This document shows, piece after piece, positions 10,630-18,930 of a stretch of 54,299 bases of DNA; position 1 is the first letter of the stretch; each line of letters opens with the position of its first letter. The stretch covers positions 1 through 54,299 of the forward strand of contig NZ_JARGER010000019.1 in NCBI RefSeq assembly GCF_029210375.1, read 5' to 3'. A program made the translations under genes and the position numbers. The notes beneath the pieces were generated by a model. That model saw only the letters and a list, made by a program, of their open reading frames with translations. It was not told where the DNA came from and did not search any database. Origin of the DNA: Nocardioides sp. YIM 152315. Its GTDB lineage: Bacteria > Actinomycetota > Actinomycetes > Propionibacteriales > Nocardioidaceae.

Positions 10630-11853
10630 GTGTCTCTGCGCCAACGACCGGGCCAGGCCGCACCGGACCGTTCCGTCCGCACCGTCGGCACCGCGCGCCG
10701 GTGGCTGATGCTCGCGGCGAGCACCCTGGCGCAGGCCGCGGCCGCGGTGATGATCCACGGTCCGGCGTTCCTGATCCCGGCCCTGCACTCGCGGGAGGGG
10801 ATGACGCTCGCGGAGGCCGGGCTGGTCGCGGCCGCACCGACGGTCGGCGTGGTGCTGACGCTGGTCGCCTGGGGATGGGTGACGGACCGGCGCGGCGAGC
10901 GCTTCGTGCTCCTGATCGGCCTCGGCGCCACGGCGCTGGCCGGCCTCGCGAGCGCGCTGTCCGGCGGACTCGCGCTGCTCGTCGTCACGCTCTTCCTCGC
11001 CGGTGGCGCGGCGGCGAGCACGAACGCCGCGAGCGGGCGGGTGGTCGTGGGTTGGTTCCCGCCCGAGCGGCGCGGGCTGGCGATGGGCATCCGCCAGATG
11101 TCCCAGCCGGTCGGAGTCGGTGTCGCCGCACTCTCGATCGCGGTCACCGCCGACGCGTACGGCGTGCACGCAGCGCTGTGGGTGCCGACCATCGCCTGCG
11201 CGCTGGCCGGGCTCCTCGTCGCCGCGGTCGTGGTCGACCCGCCCCGGCCGGGACGCCGCGAGGGCGCGGCGGTCGGCAACCCCTACCGCGACGACTCCTA
11301 CCTCGCCCGCATCCACGGCGTCTCGGTGCTGCTGGTCGTGCCGCAGTTCCTGGTGTGGTCCTTCGCGCTGGTCTGGCTCGTGCAGGACCGGGGCTGGTCC
11401 CCCGCCGCCGCGGGCGCGCTGGTCGCGGTCGCGCAGGTGGCCGGCGCGCTCGGCAGGATCGCGGTGGGCCACCTCTCCGACGTCGTCGGCAGCCGGATGC
11501 GCCCCCTGCGCTGGGTGGCGCTCGCAGCGGCGCTCAGCATGGCGCTGCTCGGCCTCACGGCTGCTCTCGACCTGGCGGTCGCCGTGCTGCTGGTCGTCGT
11601 CGCCACGCTCGTCACGGTCGCCGACAACGGCCTCGCGTTCACCGCGGTCGCCGAACGCGCCGGGCCGCACTGGTCCGGCCGGGCGCTCGGCATGCAGAAC
11701 ACCGCGCAGTTCCTCGCCGCCTCCGCCGTGCCGCCACTGGCCGGGCTGGCGATCGGCCACCTCGGGTACGCCGCGGCCTTCGCCGTCGCCGCCCTCTTCC
11801 CCGTCGTCGCCGCACCGCTGGTGCCGACGCGCGCGGAGCGACCGCTCTCGTGA
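10630..11853 (+). CDS. MFS transporter
   Basis: 407 residues with about 12 hydrophobic segments typical of the major facilitator superfamily. The loop WVTDRRGERFVLLIG between helices 2 and 3 is the MFS motif A (G/W-x-x-x-D-R-x-G-R-R type). ASGRVVVGWFPPERRGLAMGIRQMSQPVG is the helix 4-5 region, as in nitrate/oxalate-type and sugar-acid MFS carriers. A second motif-A-like GRIAVGHLSDVVGSR marks the second half. GTG 10630 is the most upstream plausible start. The substrate is not predictable. Confidence 0.82.
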   Translation: MSLRQRPGQAAPDRSVRTVGTARRWLMLAASTLAQAAAAVMIHGPAFLIPALHSREGMTLAEAGLVAAAPTVGVVLTLVAWGWVTDRRGERFVLLIGLGATALAGLASALSGGLALLVVTLFLAGGAAASTNAASGRVVVGWFPPERRGLAMGIRQMSQPVGVGVAALSIAVTADAYGVHAALWVPTIACALAGLLVAAVVVDPPRPGRREGAAVGNPYRDDSYLARIHGVSVLLVVPQFLVWSFALVWLVQDRGWSPAAAGALVAVAQVAGALGRIAVGHLSDVVGSRMRPLRWVALAAALSMALLGLTAALDLAVAVLLVVVATLVTVADNGLAFTAVAERAGPHWSGRALGMQNTAQFLAASAVPPLAGLAIGHLGYAAAFAVAALFPVVAAPLVPTRAERPLS

Positions 11854-11946
11854 GGCCCGTGCGCCGTGACGCGGACCGGGCAGGAGTACGGGACGGCAGG
11901 GCGGGTACGGCGTTCCTGGGTCGGGGGACACCACCGAGGAGGGGTC

Positions 11947-12315
11947 ATGACCACCACCATCATCGTCATCGCCGTCGTGCTCGTGCTGCTGATCGCGGCC
12001 GCGGCGGTCCTGACCACGCGTCGCCGCCGCAGCCACCAGCGCCACCGCGCGACCCAGGCGCGCTCCCGCGCCGCCGACCACGTCGAGCCGATCCGGGACT
12101 CGCAGCGGGATGCCGCCGCGTCCGAGAGCCGGGCGGCGGTCGCCCGGGCGGAGGCGGAGCGCGCGGAGCAGGAGGCGGCCGAGGCCCGTCGCGGCCTGCA
12201 GATGGAGCAGGCGCGCCAGGAGGACGCCATCCGCGAGGCGGACGCCATCGACCCCGACGTCGACCACCGGGCCGACGACTACGAGCCCGGCACGGGCACG
12301 CACCGCAAGGGCTGA
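11947..12315 (+). CDS. Small single-pass membrane protein with charged coiled-coil tail
   Basis: 122 residues. One N-terminal transmembrane helix (residues 3-24) is followed by RRRR stop-transfer, then a highly charged Ala/Glu/Arg-rich segment (residues 45-100) with heptad character (RAEAERAEQEAAEARR), predicting a cytoplasmic coiled coil, and an acidic end. ATG 11947 has GAGGAGG 5 nt upstream. I recognise no family. It may be a membrane stress or scaffold protein. Confidence 0.7.
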   Translation: MTTTIIVIAVVLVLLIAAAAVLTTRRRRSHQRHRATQARSRAADHVEPIRDSQRDAAASESRAAVARAEAERAEQEAAEARRGLQMEQARQEDAIREADAIDPDVDHRADDYEPGTGTHRKG

Positions 12316-12339
12316 CCCGGCCCGGCCCGGCCCAGGCCG

Positions 12340-12345
12340 TACCCT
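12340..12345 (+). promoter_or_regulatory. -10 element TACCCT, leaderless promoter of the IclR gene
   Basis: TACCCT lies 6 nt before ATG 12352. No ribosome-binding site is present, so the mRNA is probably leaderless. Confidence 0.5.
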
Positions 12346-12351
12346 GCGGCC

Positions 12352-13119
12352 ATGAGCCAGGTGCCGGCCGCGACCCGCGCGATGCGGGTGCTGCGCTTCC
12401 TGGCCGGCCAGCCCGACCCGGTCCCGCTCGACCGGATCATGCGCGCCTGCGAGCTGCCCCGCAGCACGACGTACCACCTGCTGAACGCGATGATCGACGA
12501 GGGTTTCGTCGTCCACGTCGCCGACGAGCACCGCTACGGGCTGGGACTCGCGGCGTTCGAGCTCGGCAGCGGCTACGCCCGGCAGGAGCCGCTCCAGCGC
12601 CTGGCCCGCCGCCCGCTCGCCGCCCTGGTCGACCGGACCGGCCACTCCGCGCACCTCGCGGTGCTGCACGGCCGGGAGGTGCTGTACGTCGTGGAGGAGC
12701 GCGCGCCGGGGCGGCCGCCGCTGGTGACCGATGTCGGAGTCCGGCTCCCCGCGCACCTGACGGCCAGCGGCCGGGCGATCCTCGCCGACCTGTCCGCACC
12801 GCAGGTGCGGGCGCTCTACTCGCAGCCCTCCGACTTCGTGGATCGGCACGGAGTCGGACCGCGCACCTTGAGCGGGCTGCGCCGGGTGCTCAGCGACACC
12901 CGGCAGCGCGGCCACGCCACCGAGCACGGCGAGGTGACGCCGGGGCTCGCCAGCGTCGCGGCGGCGGTGCTCGACCACAACCAGCATCCGGTCGCAGCGG
13001 TCGCGGTGACCTACCCCGACCCCGAGGACCCTCCTGGGCTCAGCGAGGCCGTGGGCGCCACCGCCGCTGCCCTCACGCGCCGGATCGGCGGCCGCCCGGC
13101 CACCGGGCCACCTACTTGA
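12352..13119 (+). CDS. IclR family transcriptional regulator
   Basis: 255 residues, usual size. N-terminal winged helix (residues 3-62: AMRVLRFLAGQ, ELPRSTTYHLLNAMIDEGFV) and C-terminal IclR effector domain (residues 75-245) with LPAHLTASGRAILA and the SVAAAVLDHNQHPVAAVAV core. It would bind operator DNA as a dimer or tetramer and sense a small organic acid or similar. Its 3' end overlaps the convergent permease stop by 8 nt. Candidate targets are the MFS gene or the hut genes; neither is proven. Confidence 0.88.
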   Translation: MSQVPAATRAMRVLRFLAGQPDPVPLDRIMRACELPRSTTYHLLNAMIDEGFVVHVADEHRYGLGLAAFELGSGYARQEPLQRLARRPLAALVDRTGHSAHLAVLHGREVLYVVEERAPGRPPLVTDVGVRLPAHLTASGRAILADLSAPQVRALYSQPSDFVDRHGVGPRTLSGLRRVLSDTRQRGHATEHGEVTPGLASVAAAVLDHNQHPVAAVAVTYPDPEDPPGLSEAVGATAAALTRRIGGRPATGPPT

Positions 13120-13981
13120 TGCCGGCCATCCGGACGCCGGAGACGATGTAGCGCTGGAAGATCAGCAGCAGGATGATCGTGGGCAGGGTGGCGATGGCCG
13201 AGCCGGCCATGAGCAGGCCCCACTCGACGCCGCGCTCGGACCGGAAGTTGCCGAGGACCTGCATGATCTGGGTCAGGTTCGGGTCGGTGATGGTGAGCAC
13301 CGGCCAGACGTAGGCGTTCCAGTAGGCCAGGAACGACGCGCACCCGACGACGACGAACGGCGCCTTCGACTGCGGCAGGAAGATCGTCCAGAAGATCTGC
13401 CAGCGGTTGGCGCCGTCGATCAGCGCCGCCTCCTCGATCGCAGCGGGGTGGCCCAGGTAGAACTGGCGCAGGAAGAACATCTGCAGCGACGACGCGACGC
13501 CCGGGATGATCAGCACCGCCATCGTGTTCAGCATGCCGAGCTTGGTGACGACCATGAACGACGTCAGCAGGATCGCCATCATCGGCACGAACATCGGCGT
13601 GATGCAGTAGACCCACCAGAACCGCTTGAACCTGAAGTCCAGCCGGGCGAAGGCGTAGGCGGCGAGCGAGTTCACCAGCAGGCTCAGCGCGGTGAAGACG
13701 AGCGCACCGATGAACGTCACGGTCATCGCGCGCATGAACTCGTCGTCCTGGAGCATGTCGACGTAGTTCTGGGGGTCCCACGTGTCGGGGAAGAACTGGA
13801 ACGGCGACCGCAGCACTTCGGTCTTGCTCTTGAACGCGGCGATCGCCATCCACGCGACGGGGAAGAGGATCGCGATCGCGATCAGCAGGGTGAAGAGGCC
13901 CTTGATCGTCCGCTGCGCGACCGTGCCGTGCATCTGGCTCACCCTTCCCGGTGCCGCGCCGCTGCGCTGGTCGGAGCTCAT
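13112..13981 (-). CDS. Sugar ABC transporter permease (MalG/UgpE type)
   Basis: 289 residues with six predicted transmembrane helices and the BPD_transp_1 coupling loop EEAALIDGANRWQIFWTIFLPQSKAPF (EAA motif). It is the second inner-membrane subunit of a CUT1-type carbohydrate importer. Its ATG overlaps the stop of the first permease (ATGA), so they are translationally coupled. It is the last gene of the GH183-binding protein-permease-permease operon. No ATPase follows, and convergent iclR begins immediately, so a shared ATPase encoded elsewhere is expected. The likely cargo is D-arabino-oligosaccharides, inferred from context. Confidence 0.92.
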   Translation of the reverse strand: MSSDQRSGAAPGRVSQMHGTVAQRTIKGLFTLLIAIAILFPVAWMAIAAFKSKTEVLRSPFQFFPDTWDPQNYVDMLQDDEFMRAMTVTFIGALVFTALSLLVNSLAAYAFARLDFRFKRFWWVYCITPMFVPMMAILLTSFMVVTKLGMLNTMAVLIIPGVASSLQMFFLRQFYLGHPAAIEEAALIDGANRWQIFWTIFLPQSKAPFVVVGCASFLAYWNAYVWPVLTITDPNLTQIMQVLGNFRSERGVEWGLLMAGSAIATLPTIILLLIFQRYIVSGVRMAGIK

Positions 13982-14958
13982 GCGTCGATGGCCTTCTCGG
14001 AGCGGAGCAGCCGGAAGATCACCAGCGAGATCGCACCGAGGACGAGGAACAGCAGGAGGGCCGCCGCGAGGGAGAAGCTCGTCGAGTACGGCGTGTTCTC
14101 CCGGAAGCTGTCGAAGATGAAGAGGTTGGGCGTCTTCGTGGCTCCCACGGGGCCGCCGTTGGTCATGATCAGGGGCAGCTGGAACTCCTGGATGGTCAGC
14201 GTGAATCCGGTGACCAGCAGGAAGAGGAAGACGTTGCGCAGCAGCGGGATCGTGATGTACCAGGTCTGCTGGAGGAAGCTGGCCCCGTCGAGCGCGGCCG
14301 ACTCGTAGTAGCTCTCGGGGATCTCGTTCAACGCCGAGAGCAGGATCAGCGTGCTGACGCCGAGGCCGAGCCAGACGCCGGCGAGCGCGACCGCGGGCAG
14401 CGCGAAGGTCGGGCTGTTCAGCCACGCGATCGGCTCGATGCCGACCACCCCGATGGCCGCGTTGATCAGGCCGGCGTCCTGCCCCATGAAGGCGAAGAGG
14501 ATCGCCGCGATCACGCTGGAGAGCACGGCGGGCAGGTAGACGACCGTCTTCATGACCGACGCCGTCCGGCCCCGCAACGTCTTGATGAACATCGCGAGGA
14601 TCAGCGAGATCACCATGCCGGTCGGCACGACCATCACCGCGTAGGTCACGCCGACCTTGATCGAGTCCCAGAAGCGCTCGTCGGTGAGCACGTAGCGGTA
14701 GAACTGGGTGCCGACCCACTCGTTGCCCAGGTAGAAGTTGATCGAGTGGAGGCTCAGCCAGAACGAGTAGACCAGCGGCCAGAACACGAAGATCCCGAGC
14801 AGCACCACCATCGGCGCGATCATGAGGTAGGCCGTCAGGTCGGACTGGAGGTGCCGGGGCGTCGCGCTCGGACGCGGCGTACGTCGGCGCGCCCGACCCC
14901 GTGGTCCCGGGGCCTGCGGCGTTGCCTCGACGGCCACCCTCGTGTCCGCTGTGGTCAT
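13978..14958 (-). CDS. Sugar ABC transporter permease (MalF/UgpA type)
   Basis: 326 residues. A basic, Pro-rich cytoplasmic N-terminus (residues 1-40) precedes six transmembrane segments. The EAA loop YYESAALDGASFLQQTWYITIPLLRNVF contacts the missing ATPase. Start ATG has GAGGAGG 8 nt upstream. It partners the downstream permease and the upstream binding protein, from which it is separated by a very stable hairpin. Confidence 0.92.
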   Translation of the reverse strand: MTTADTRVAVEATPQAPGPRGRARRRTPRPSATPRHLQSDLTAYLMIAPMVVLLGIFVFWPLVYSFWLSLHSINFYLGNEWVGTQFYRYVLTDERFWDSIKVGVTYAVMVVPTGMVISLILAMFIKTLRGRTASVMKTVVYLPAVLSSVIAAILFAFMGQDAGLINAAIGVVGIEPIAWLNSPTFALPAVALAGVWLGLGVSTLILLSALNEIPESYYESAALDGASFLQQTWYITIPLLRNVFLFLLVTGFTLTIQEFQLPLIMTNGGPVGATKTPNLFIFDSFRENTPYSTSFSLAAALLLFLVLGAISLVIFRLLRSEKAIDA

Positions 14959-14991
14959 CGCCTTCGCCTCCTCGTGGTCGGATGGTGGGGG

Positions 14992-15026
14992 CCGGCCGGC
15001 GCCCGGGTCGAGCGGGCGCCGGCCGG
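14992..15026 (-). promoter_or_regulatory. Intercistronic 14-bp GC stem-loop after the binding-protein gene
   Basis: CCGGCCGGCGCCCG (14992-15005) pairs perfectly with CGGGCGCCGGCCGG (15013-15026) around a 7-nt loop. It lies 7 nt past the binding-protein stop and before the permease. In many importer operons such a structure partially terminates or protects the upstream mRNA, so the binding protein is made in excess. Confidence 0.7.
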
Positions 15027-15033
15027 GATCCTG

Positions 15034-16371
15034 TCAGCCTTCGCCGGCGCCGGCGAGGCCCTGCTTCTCGATGATCTCGTCCATGGCGTCGTTGGCCGTC
15101 GCCAGGGCGTCCTCCGCGGAGGCACTGCCCTTCATGACCGACTCGATGGCGGTGGCCATCGCGTTGGAGATGTCGATCGGGTAGGCGGGCTCGGGCATGC
15201 CGTACGGCACGACCTGGTCGGAGATGGTCTGCATGAACGGGTCCTCCTTGGCCTTCGGGTCGTTGGCCAGGACCTCGTCGACCGAGGTGCGCACGGTGTA
15301 CTTCGACAGCCCGCTCATCTTGAAGAAGTCGGCCATGATCTCCGGGTCGCCCGCGACCAGGTAGTCGATGAACGCCGCGGCGGCCTCGGGGTCGTCGGCC
15401 TTGCCGTCGACCGTCAGGGTCCACCCGCCGAGCGTGGCGGTCGGCTTGGTCTCGTCGCCGTCGATGCTCGGGAACGGTGCCACGGCGGTCTTGTCGACCA
15501 GATCCGGGAAGTCGTTCTTGAGCTGGCCGATGGCCCAGGAGCCGTTGGCCATCATCGCGACCTCGCCCTCGCCGTACGGCAGGGCGTCGGGGTAGGCGAC
15601 CTTGGGCGTCTCCGGCATGAAGCCGCCCTGGTAGAGCCGGGTGTAGAGGTCGATGAGATCGGCGTAGCACGGGTCGGTGGCGTCGGCGGAGGACCAGTCG
15701 CCACGGAGCGGGAAGTCACCGCAGGCGTTGAGCTGGAGGCCCCAGCTCGACCATGCGAGGTCGCCCTGCGTCGAGGCGATCGTCATGCCCTTGGTCTTGC
15801 CGTCGGTGAGCGCCTCCGCCCAGCTCACGAGCTCGTCCCAGGTCGTGGGTGGGCTGTCCGGGTCCAGGCCGGCGGCCTTGGCGAGGTCGGTGCGGTAGTA
15901 GAGCACGGTCGACGGCTCGACGAGCATCGGGTACGCGTAGTGCTTGTCGTCGACCGTGACGAACTCCTTGACGTTGTCCTTGATGTCGGCGAACCGGTCC
16001 TCCGGGAGCAGGCCGTCGAGCGGCATGAACTGTCCGGACGCCGCGCCGGGACGGATGCCACCGTAGTTCGTGGTCGCCACGTCGGGCTGGTTGCCGGCGG
16101 CCTGGGCGGCCTTCAGCTTCTGCTGCCACGCCTCGGCGGGTACGACGACGTACTCGACCTCGACCTCGTCCTGTGAGGCGTTGAAGTCGTCGACGTGCTG
16201 CTTGAACCACTCCTGCTGGTAGTCCTCGAACTTCTGCTGCCAGAAGATCACGTGGGCCTTGCCGTCGGACTCCTCGTTGTCGCCACCGGACCCGCCACAG
16301 CTGCTCAGGACCAGGGAGGCAGCCACGACTGCGCCCGCGGCGGACCACAGCTTTCGTCTACGCAGGGACAT
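15034..16371 (-). CDS. Extracellular sugar-binding lipoprotein of an ABC importer
   Basis: 445 residues, SBP family 1. The signal peptide ends in a lipobox (VLSSC, lipidated Cys25), followed by a Gly/Ser/Asp linker. The mature domain starts VIFWQQKFEDYQQEWFKQHVDDFN, as in CUT1 carbohydrate-binding proteins, with the hinge pattern TWDELVSWAEAL and NGSWAIGQLKND. ATG 16371 has GGAG 5 nt upstream. It is co-transcribed with the GH183 gene 50 nt upstream and would capture the oligosaccharides that enzyme releases. Confidence 0.93.
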   Translation of the reverse strand: MSLRRRKLWSAAGAVVAASLVLSSCGGSGGDNEESDGKAHVIFWQQKFEDYQQEWFKQHVDDFNASQDEVEVEYVVVPAEAWQQKLKAAQAAGNQPDVATTNYGGIRPGAASGQFMPLDGLLPEDRFADIKDNVKEFVTVDDKHYAYPMLVEPSTVLYYRTDLAKAAGLDPDSPPTTWDELVSWAEALTDGKTKGMTIASTQGDLAWSSWGLQLNACGDFPLRGDWSSADATDPCYADLIDLYTRLYQGGFMPETPKVAYPDALPYGEGEVAMMANGSWAIGQLKNDFPDLVDKTAVAPFPSIDGDETKPTATLGGWTLTVDGKADDPEAAAAFIDYLVAGDPEIMADFFKMSGLSKYTVRTSVDEVLANDPKAKEDPFMQTISDQVVPYGMPEPAYPIDISNAMATAIESVMKGSASAEDALATANDAMDEIIEKQGLAGAGEG

Positions 16372-16421
16372 CGAATCTCCTTTGTCGGGGTGTGCGGCGT
16401 TGCTCGTCAGAAGTGCCCAGG

Positions 16422-17564
16422 TCACTTCGCGACCAGGTCGGCCCGGTACCAATACACGTTGTACGGATCCCACTTGGACAGGCTGAAGTAGATCGTCCTG
16501 CCGTGGTCTGCGGTGTAGCCCTGCTTCAGGTAGGGCGCGTAGAGCCCGGGCACGTCGCTCTGCGAGAGAAGGGTGACGGGATCTCCCCACGGACCCCACG
16601 GGGTCGGCGCCTGCCGCAGCGCGGTGCCGGCGTCGGCGCCGTCGCTGTAGCTCATCAGCCAGCTGTCGAGGTAGTCGTTCCAGACGACCGACAGCTCACC
16701 GACCGTGTCGTCGACGATCGTCGCGGCGTCCTCCATCCGCTCGCTCCATCGCGGCTCGTCGTCATCCGTGCCGACGAAGTAGCGATAGGCGTCGAGGTCC
16801 TCGACGTCCCGCGTGGGCACCTTCATCAGCTGCACGCCGCCGAAGCGGCCGGCGGGCACCGACCAGAAGAACAGCTCATCGTCGATCTCGGCGACGCTGA
16901 CCTGGACGAAGTTGGTCTCGCCGGGCCAGCGGGGCTCGTCGAGGACCGTCCAGGTGCGACCGGCGTCGGTCGACTTCGCGAGGCCGGCGTGGTTGGCGTC
17001 CCACACGCCCGGGTCGCCCCAGTGGTTGACGGACATGAACTGGAGGTACATCGCGCCGTTGGCCTCGAACCCGTACGTCGGGATCGCGGTCATCTCGACG
17101 TGGTCGACCTTCTGCGACGGGATGAGCTCGGCCGCCCGTCCGGCCTCGTCGAGGACGAAGCCCTCGAGCGTGATGCCGTCGGTCGGGTCCTCGTCGGTGG
17201 TCCAGGCCAGCGCGTTGGAGCGCCACTCGGTGCCGCCGCCTCCGGTCAGGCCCGGCTCGCGCTGGCCGAAGGTGTCACCGAAGACGAACCAGGTCTTGCC
17301 TCCCGCCTCGAACATCGAGCCGAGGTCGGTGCCGGCGATCTCGTAGGCGTCGGTGTGGTTCGGTGAGTCGGGTCCGGTCAGCCGCGACACCTCGGTCACG
17401 TCGGAGACGCCGCTCAGCGTCCGCGTCGGCGTGGCCTGTGCCGTCATTGCTGTCCCTCCGGAGTCTGCTGCGGAGTCTGCTGCGCAACCGGCGATCGCGG
17501 CGATGACGACGGCGGCGCCGGTGCCCAGGGTCACCGTTCGCACACGGGCGATGGAGATCCGCAT
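16422..17564 (-). CDS. DUF4185 / GH183 lipoprotein, predicted endo-D-arabinanase
   Basis: 380 residues. Signal peptide with lipobox IAGC (Cys27), so a membrane-anchored extracytoplasmic enzyme. The DUF4185 signature is clear: YEIAGTDLGSMFEAGGKTWF then FGDTFG (acidic residues Asp80 and Asp97), WRSNALAWTTDEDPTDGI, and the later RQAPTPWGPWG blade typical of five-bladed propeller hydrolases. DUF4185 is now family GH183, whose characterised members cut the D-arabinan of mycobacterial arabinogalactan and lipoarabinomannan internally. It is the first gene after an operator-bound promoter and is followed by the importer. The family is confident. The activity is inferred from GH183 precedents and the GH172 and GH116 neighbours. 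Asp80 and Asp97 as catalytic acids are inference. Confidence 0.85.
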   Translation of the reverse strand: MRISIARVRTVTLGTGAAVVIAAIAGCAADSAADSGGTAMTAQATPTRTLSGVSDVTEVSRLTGPDSPNHTDAYEIAGTDLGSMFEAGGKTWFVFGDTFGQREPGLTGGGGTEWRSNALAWTTDEDPTDGITLEGFVLDEAGRAAELIPSQKVDHVEMTAIPTYGFEANGAMYLQFMSVNHWGDPGVWDANHAGLAKSTDAGRTWTVLDEPRWPGETNFVQVSVAEIDDELFFWSVPAGRFGGVQLMKVPTRDVEDLDAYRYFVGTDDDEPRWSERMEDAATIVDDTVGELSVVWNDYLDSWLMSYSDGADAGTALRQAPTPWGPWGDPVTLLSQSDVPGLYAPYLKQGYTADHGRTIYFSLSKWDPYNVYWYRADLVAK

Positions 17565-17589
17565 CGGGCCGACACTCCGTCCACCGCGA

Positions 17590-17601
17590 GAAAACGATTA
17601 C
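17590..17601. promoter_or_regulatory. LacI-type operator O1, at the GH183 promoter start site
   Basis: GAAAACGATTAC is a near-palindrome centred on CG. It overlaps positions about +1 to +12 of the predicted GH183 promoter, a classical repression position. It matches O4 (18939) at 11 of 12 bases. Confidence 0.7.
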
Positions 17602-17608
17602 TGGCGCG

Positions 17609-17637
17609 AGTATGTGGCAGCGGTCACACGCTGTCAA
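17609..17637 (-). promoter_or_regulatory. Vegetative promoter TTGACA-N17-CATACT for the GH183-importer operon
   Basis: On the minus strand a perfect -35 TTGACA (17632-17637) and -10 CATACT (17609-17614) are separated by 17 nt. The predicted start is about 17602, leaving a 38-nt leader with GGACGGAG before the ATG at 17564. Confidence 0.75.
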
Positions 17638-17647
17638 GGAGGGGCCA

Positions 17648-17659
17648 GGAATCGATTTC
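17648..17659. promoter_or_regulatory. LacI-type operator O2
   Basis: GGAATCGATTTC, a CG-centred near-palindrome sharing the core with O1, O3 and O4, lies 10 nt upstream of the GH183 -35 box. Confidence 0.55.
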
Positions 17660-17738
17660 TCGCGATGCTCGTGGGGACTCGGTCGCGCGGTTCCACCGCC
17701 GACCCGCGGAGCTCGGCGGTGGGTGTCCCGGGGGTTGG

Positions 17739-17750
17739 GCAACCGATTTC
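17739..17750. promoter_or_regulatory. LacI-type operator O3, upstream of lacI
   Basis: GCAACCGATTTC shares the ATTTC right half and CG centre. It lies 115 nt before the regulator's own start, suggesting autoregulation or looping with O1/O2 (spacing from O2 is 91 bp). Confidence 0.5.
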
Positions 17751-17864
17751 TCGGAAACCGCGCGGACCGGCCGTCGATGGATCCGCCGGGTGTGGATTCC
17801 CGGGATCCTCGGGGCATTCGAGGGGCTAGGGTGGCGCAAACATCCCGGCAGAAGGAGGTCCGAC

Positions 17865-18866
17865 GTGGCTGTCACGATCCGTGACGTCGCAGCCGCCGCC
17901 AGCGTCTCACCGGCCACCGTCTCCCGGGTGCTCAACGGCAAGGTCGAGGTCGCGGAGGACCTGAGGATCCGCGTCGAGGCCGCGGTGGACCAGCTCGGCT
18001 ACCGCCCTAACGGGCTGGCCCGCAGCCTGCGGACCCGCGCCACGATGGTGCTCGGCGTGGTCATCGCCGACGTCACGAACCCCTTCTTCACGGCGATGGT
18101 CCGTGGCATCGAGGACGTCGCCCAGGCGGTCAACTACTCCGTCGTCCTGGCCAACGCCGACGAGGACCTCGCCAAGGAGCGTCGCTACCTCGAGGTCGCG
18201 GCCGCGGAGCAGATGGCCGGCGTGGTGCTCTCCCCCGCGTCGTCGCGGCGCACCGACGTGTCGGTGCTGGCTCGACACGGCATCCCGCTCGTCACCGTCG
18301 ACCGGCAGCTCCCCGGCGGGGCCGTGGACAGCGTCTCGATCAACAACCATCTCGCGGCCCGGCAGGCGACCGAGCACCTCGCGGCGCAGGGCTGCCGCCG
18401 GATCGCGTTCGTGTCCGGTCCCTCGGTCACCAGCACCGGCCAGCGCCGCCTGGCCGGCTACCGGGCCGCGCTGCGCGCCTCGGGTCTGCGCAGCGACGAC
18501 GACCTCGTCAAGCGCGCCGACTTCCGCGTCGACGGTGGCTACGAGGCGACCGTCGAGCTGCTGTCCTCCCGCAAGCGGCCCGACGGGCTGCTGGTCTCGA
18601 ACAACCTGATGGCCCTCGGCGCGCTCCAGGCCCTCCAGGAGAAGGGGGTCGACATCCCCCGCGACCTGGCGTTCGCGAGCTTCGACGGCATCAGCTGGGC
18701 CCGCACGCTGCGCCCGACCCTGACCGTGATCGAGCAGCCGACCTACGAGATCGGCCGGCGTGCGGCCGAGCTCCTGCTCGCCCGTGTCGGCGGGGACGAC
18801 GGCCCCGCCCGGGACGTCGTGCTTCCCGCCGAGCTCAAGATCGGCGAGTCCTCCTCGCGGCTCTGA
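17865..18866 (+). CDS. LacI family transcriptional regulator of the arabinan locus
   Basis: 333 residues. N-terminal LacI helix-turn-helix (VTIRDVAAAASVSPATVSRVLNG) with the hinge YRPNGLARSLRT, then a periplasmic-binding-protein-like effector domain (residues 62-333). GTG 17865 is supported by AAGGAGG 6 nt upstream; the frame extends 75 nt further, but the HTH begins at this GTG. It sits between the two halves of the locus, divergent from GH183 and upstream of the kinase, and the operators lie on both sides. It is most likely a repressor released by D-arabinose or an arabino-oligosaccharide; the effector is inferred. Confidence 0.93.
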   Translation: MAVTIRDVAAAASVSPATVSRVLNGKVEVAEDLRIRVEAAVDQLGYRPNGLARSLRTRATMVLGVVIADVTNPFFTAMVRGIEDVAQAVNYSVVLANADEDLAKERRYLEVAAAEQMAGVVLSPASSRRTDVSVLARHGIPLVTVDRQLPGGAVDSVSINNHLAARQATEHLAAQGCRRIAFVSGPSVTSTGQRRLAGYRAALRASGLRSDDDLVKRADFRVDGGYEATVELLSSRKRPDGLLVSNNLMALGALQALQEKGVDIPRDLAFASFDGISWARTLRPTLTVIEQPTYEIGRRAAELLLARVGGDDGPARDVVLPAELKIGESSSRL

Positions 18867-18874
18867 GCCACCTC

Positions 18875-18923
18875 GGTGGTCGAGGAGCGCCCTCGTCCCT
18901 CGCTCCGGAGCAGTCCCACCACC
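18875..18923. repeat. REP-like / terminator palindrome after lacI
   Basis: GGTGGT (18875-18880) pairs with ACCACC (18918-18923), with an inner GGAGCG/CGCTCC pair. It starts 8 nt after the lacI stop and could terminate lacI, leaving the kinase operon to its own promoter. Confidence 0.45.
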
Positions 18924-18930
18924 GGGGCCC

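Noticed and set aside
11903..11908. A second SigF/SigB promoter (GGGTAC) before the small coiled-coil membrane protein
   Set aside because: No GTTT-like -35 lies at 15-17 nt upstream.
10567..12987. A long minus-strand frame opposite the MFS, small membrane and IclR genes
   Set aside because: Low-complexity translation with no motif; the plus strand encodes clear families.
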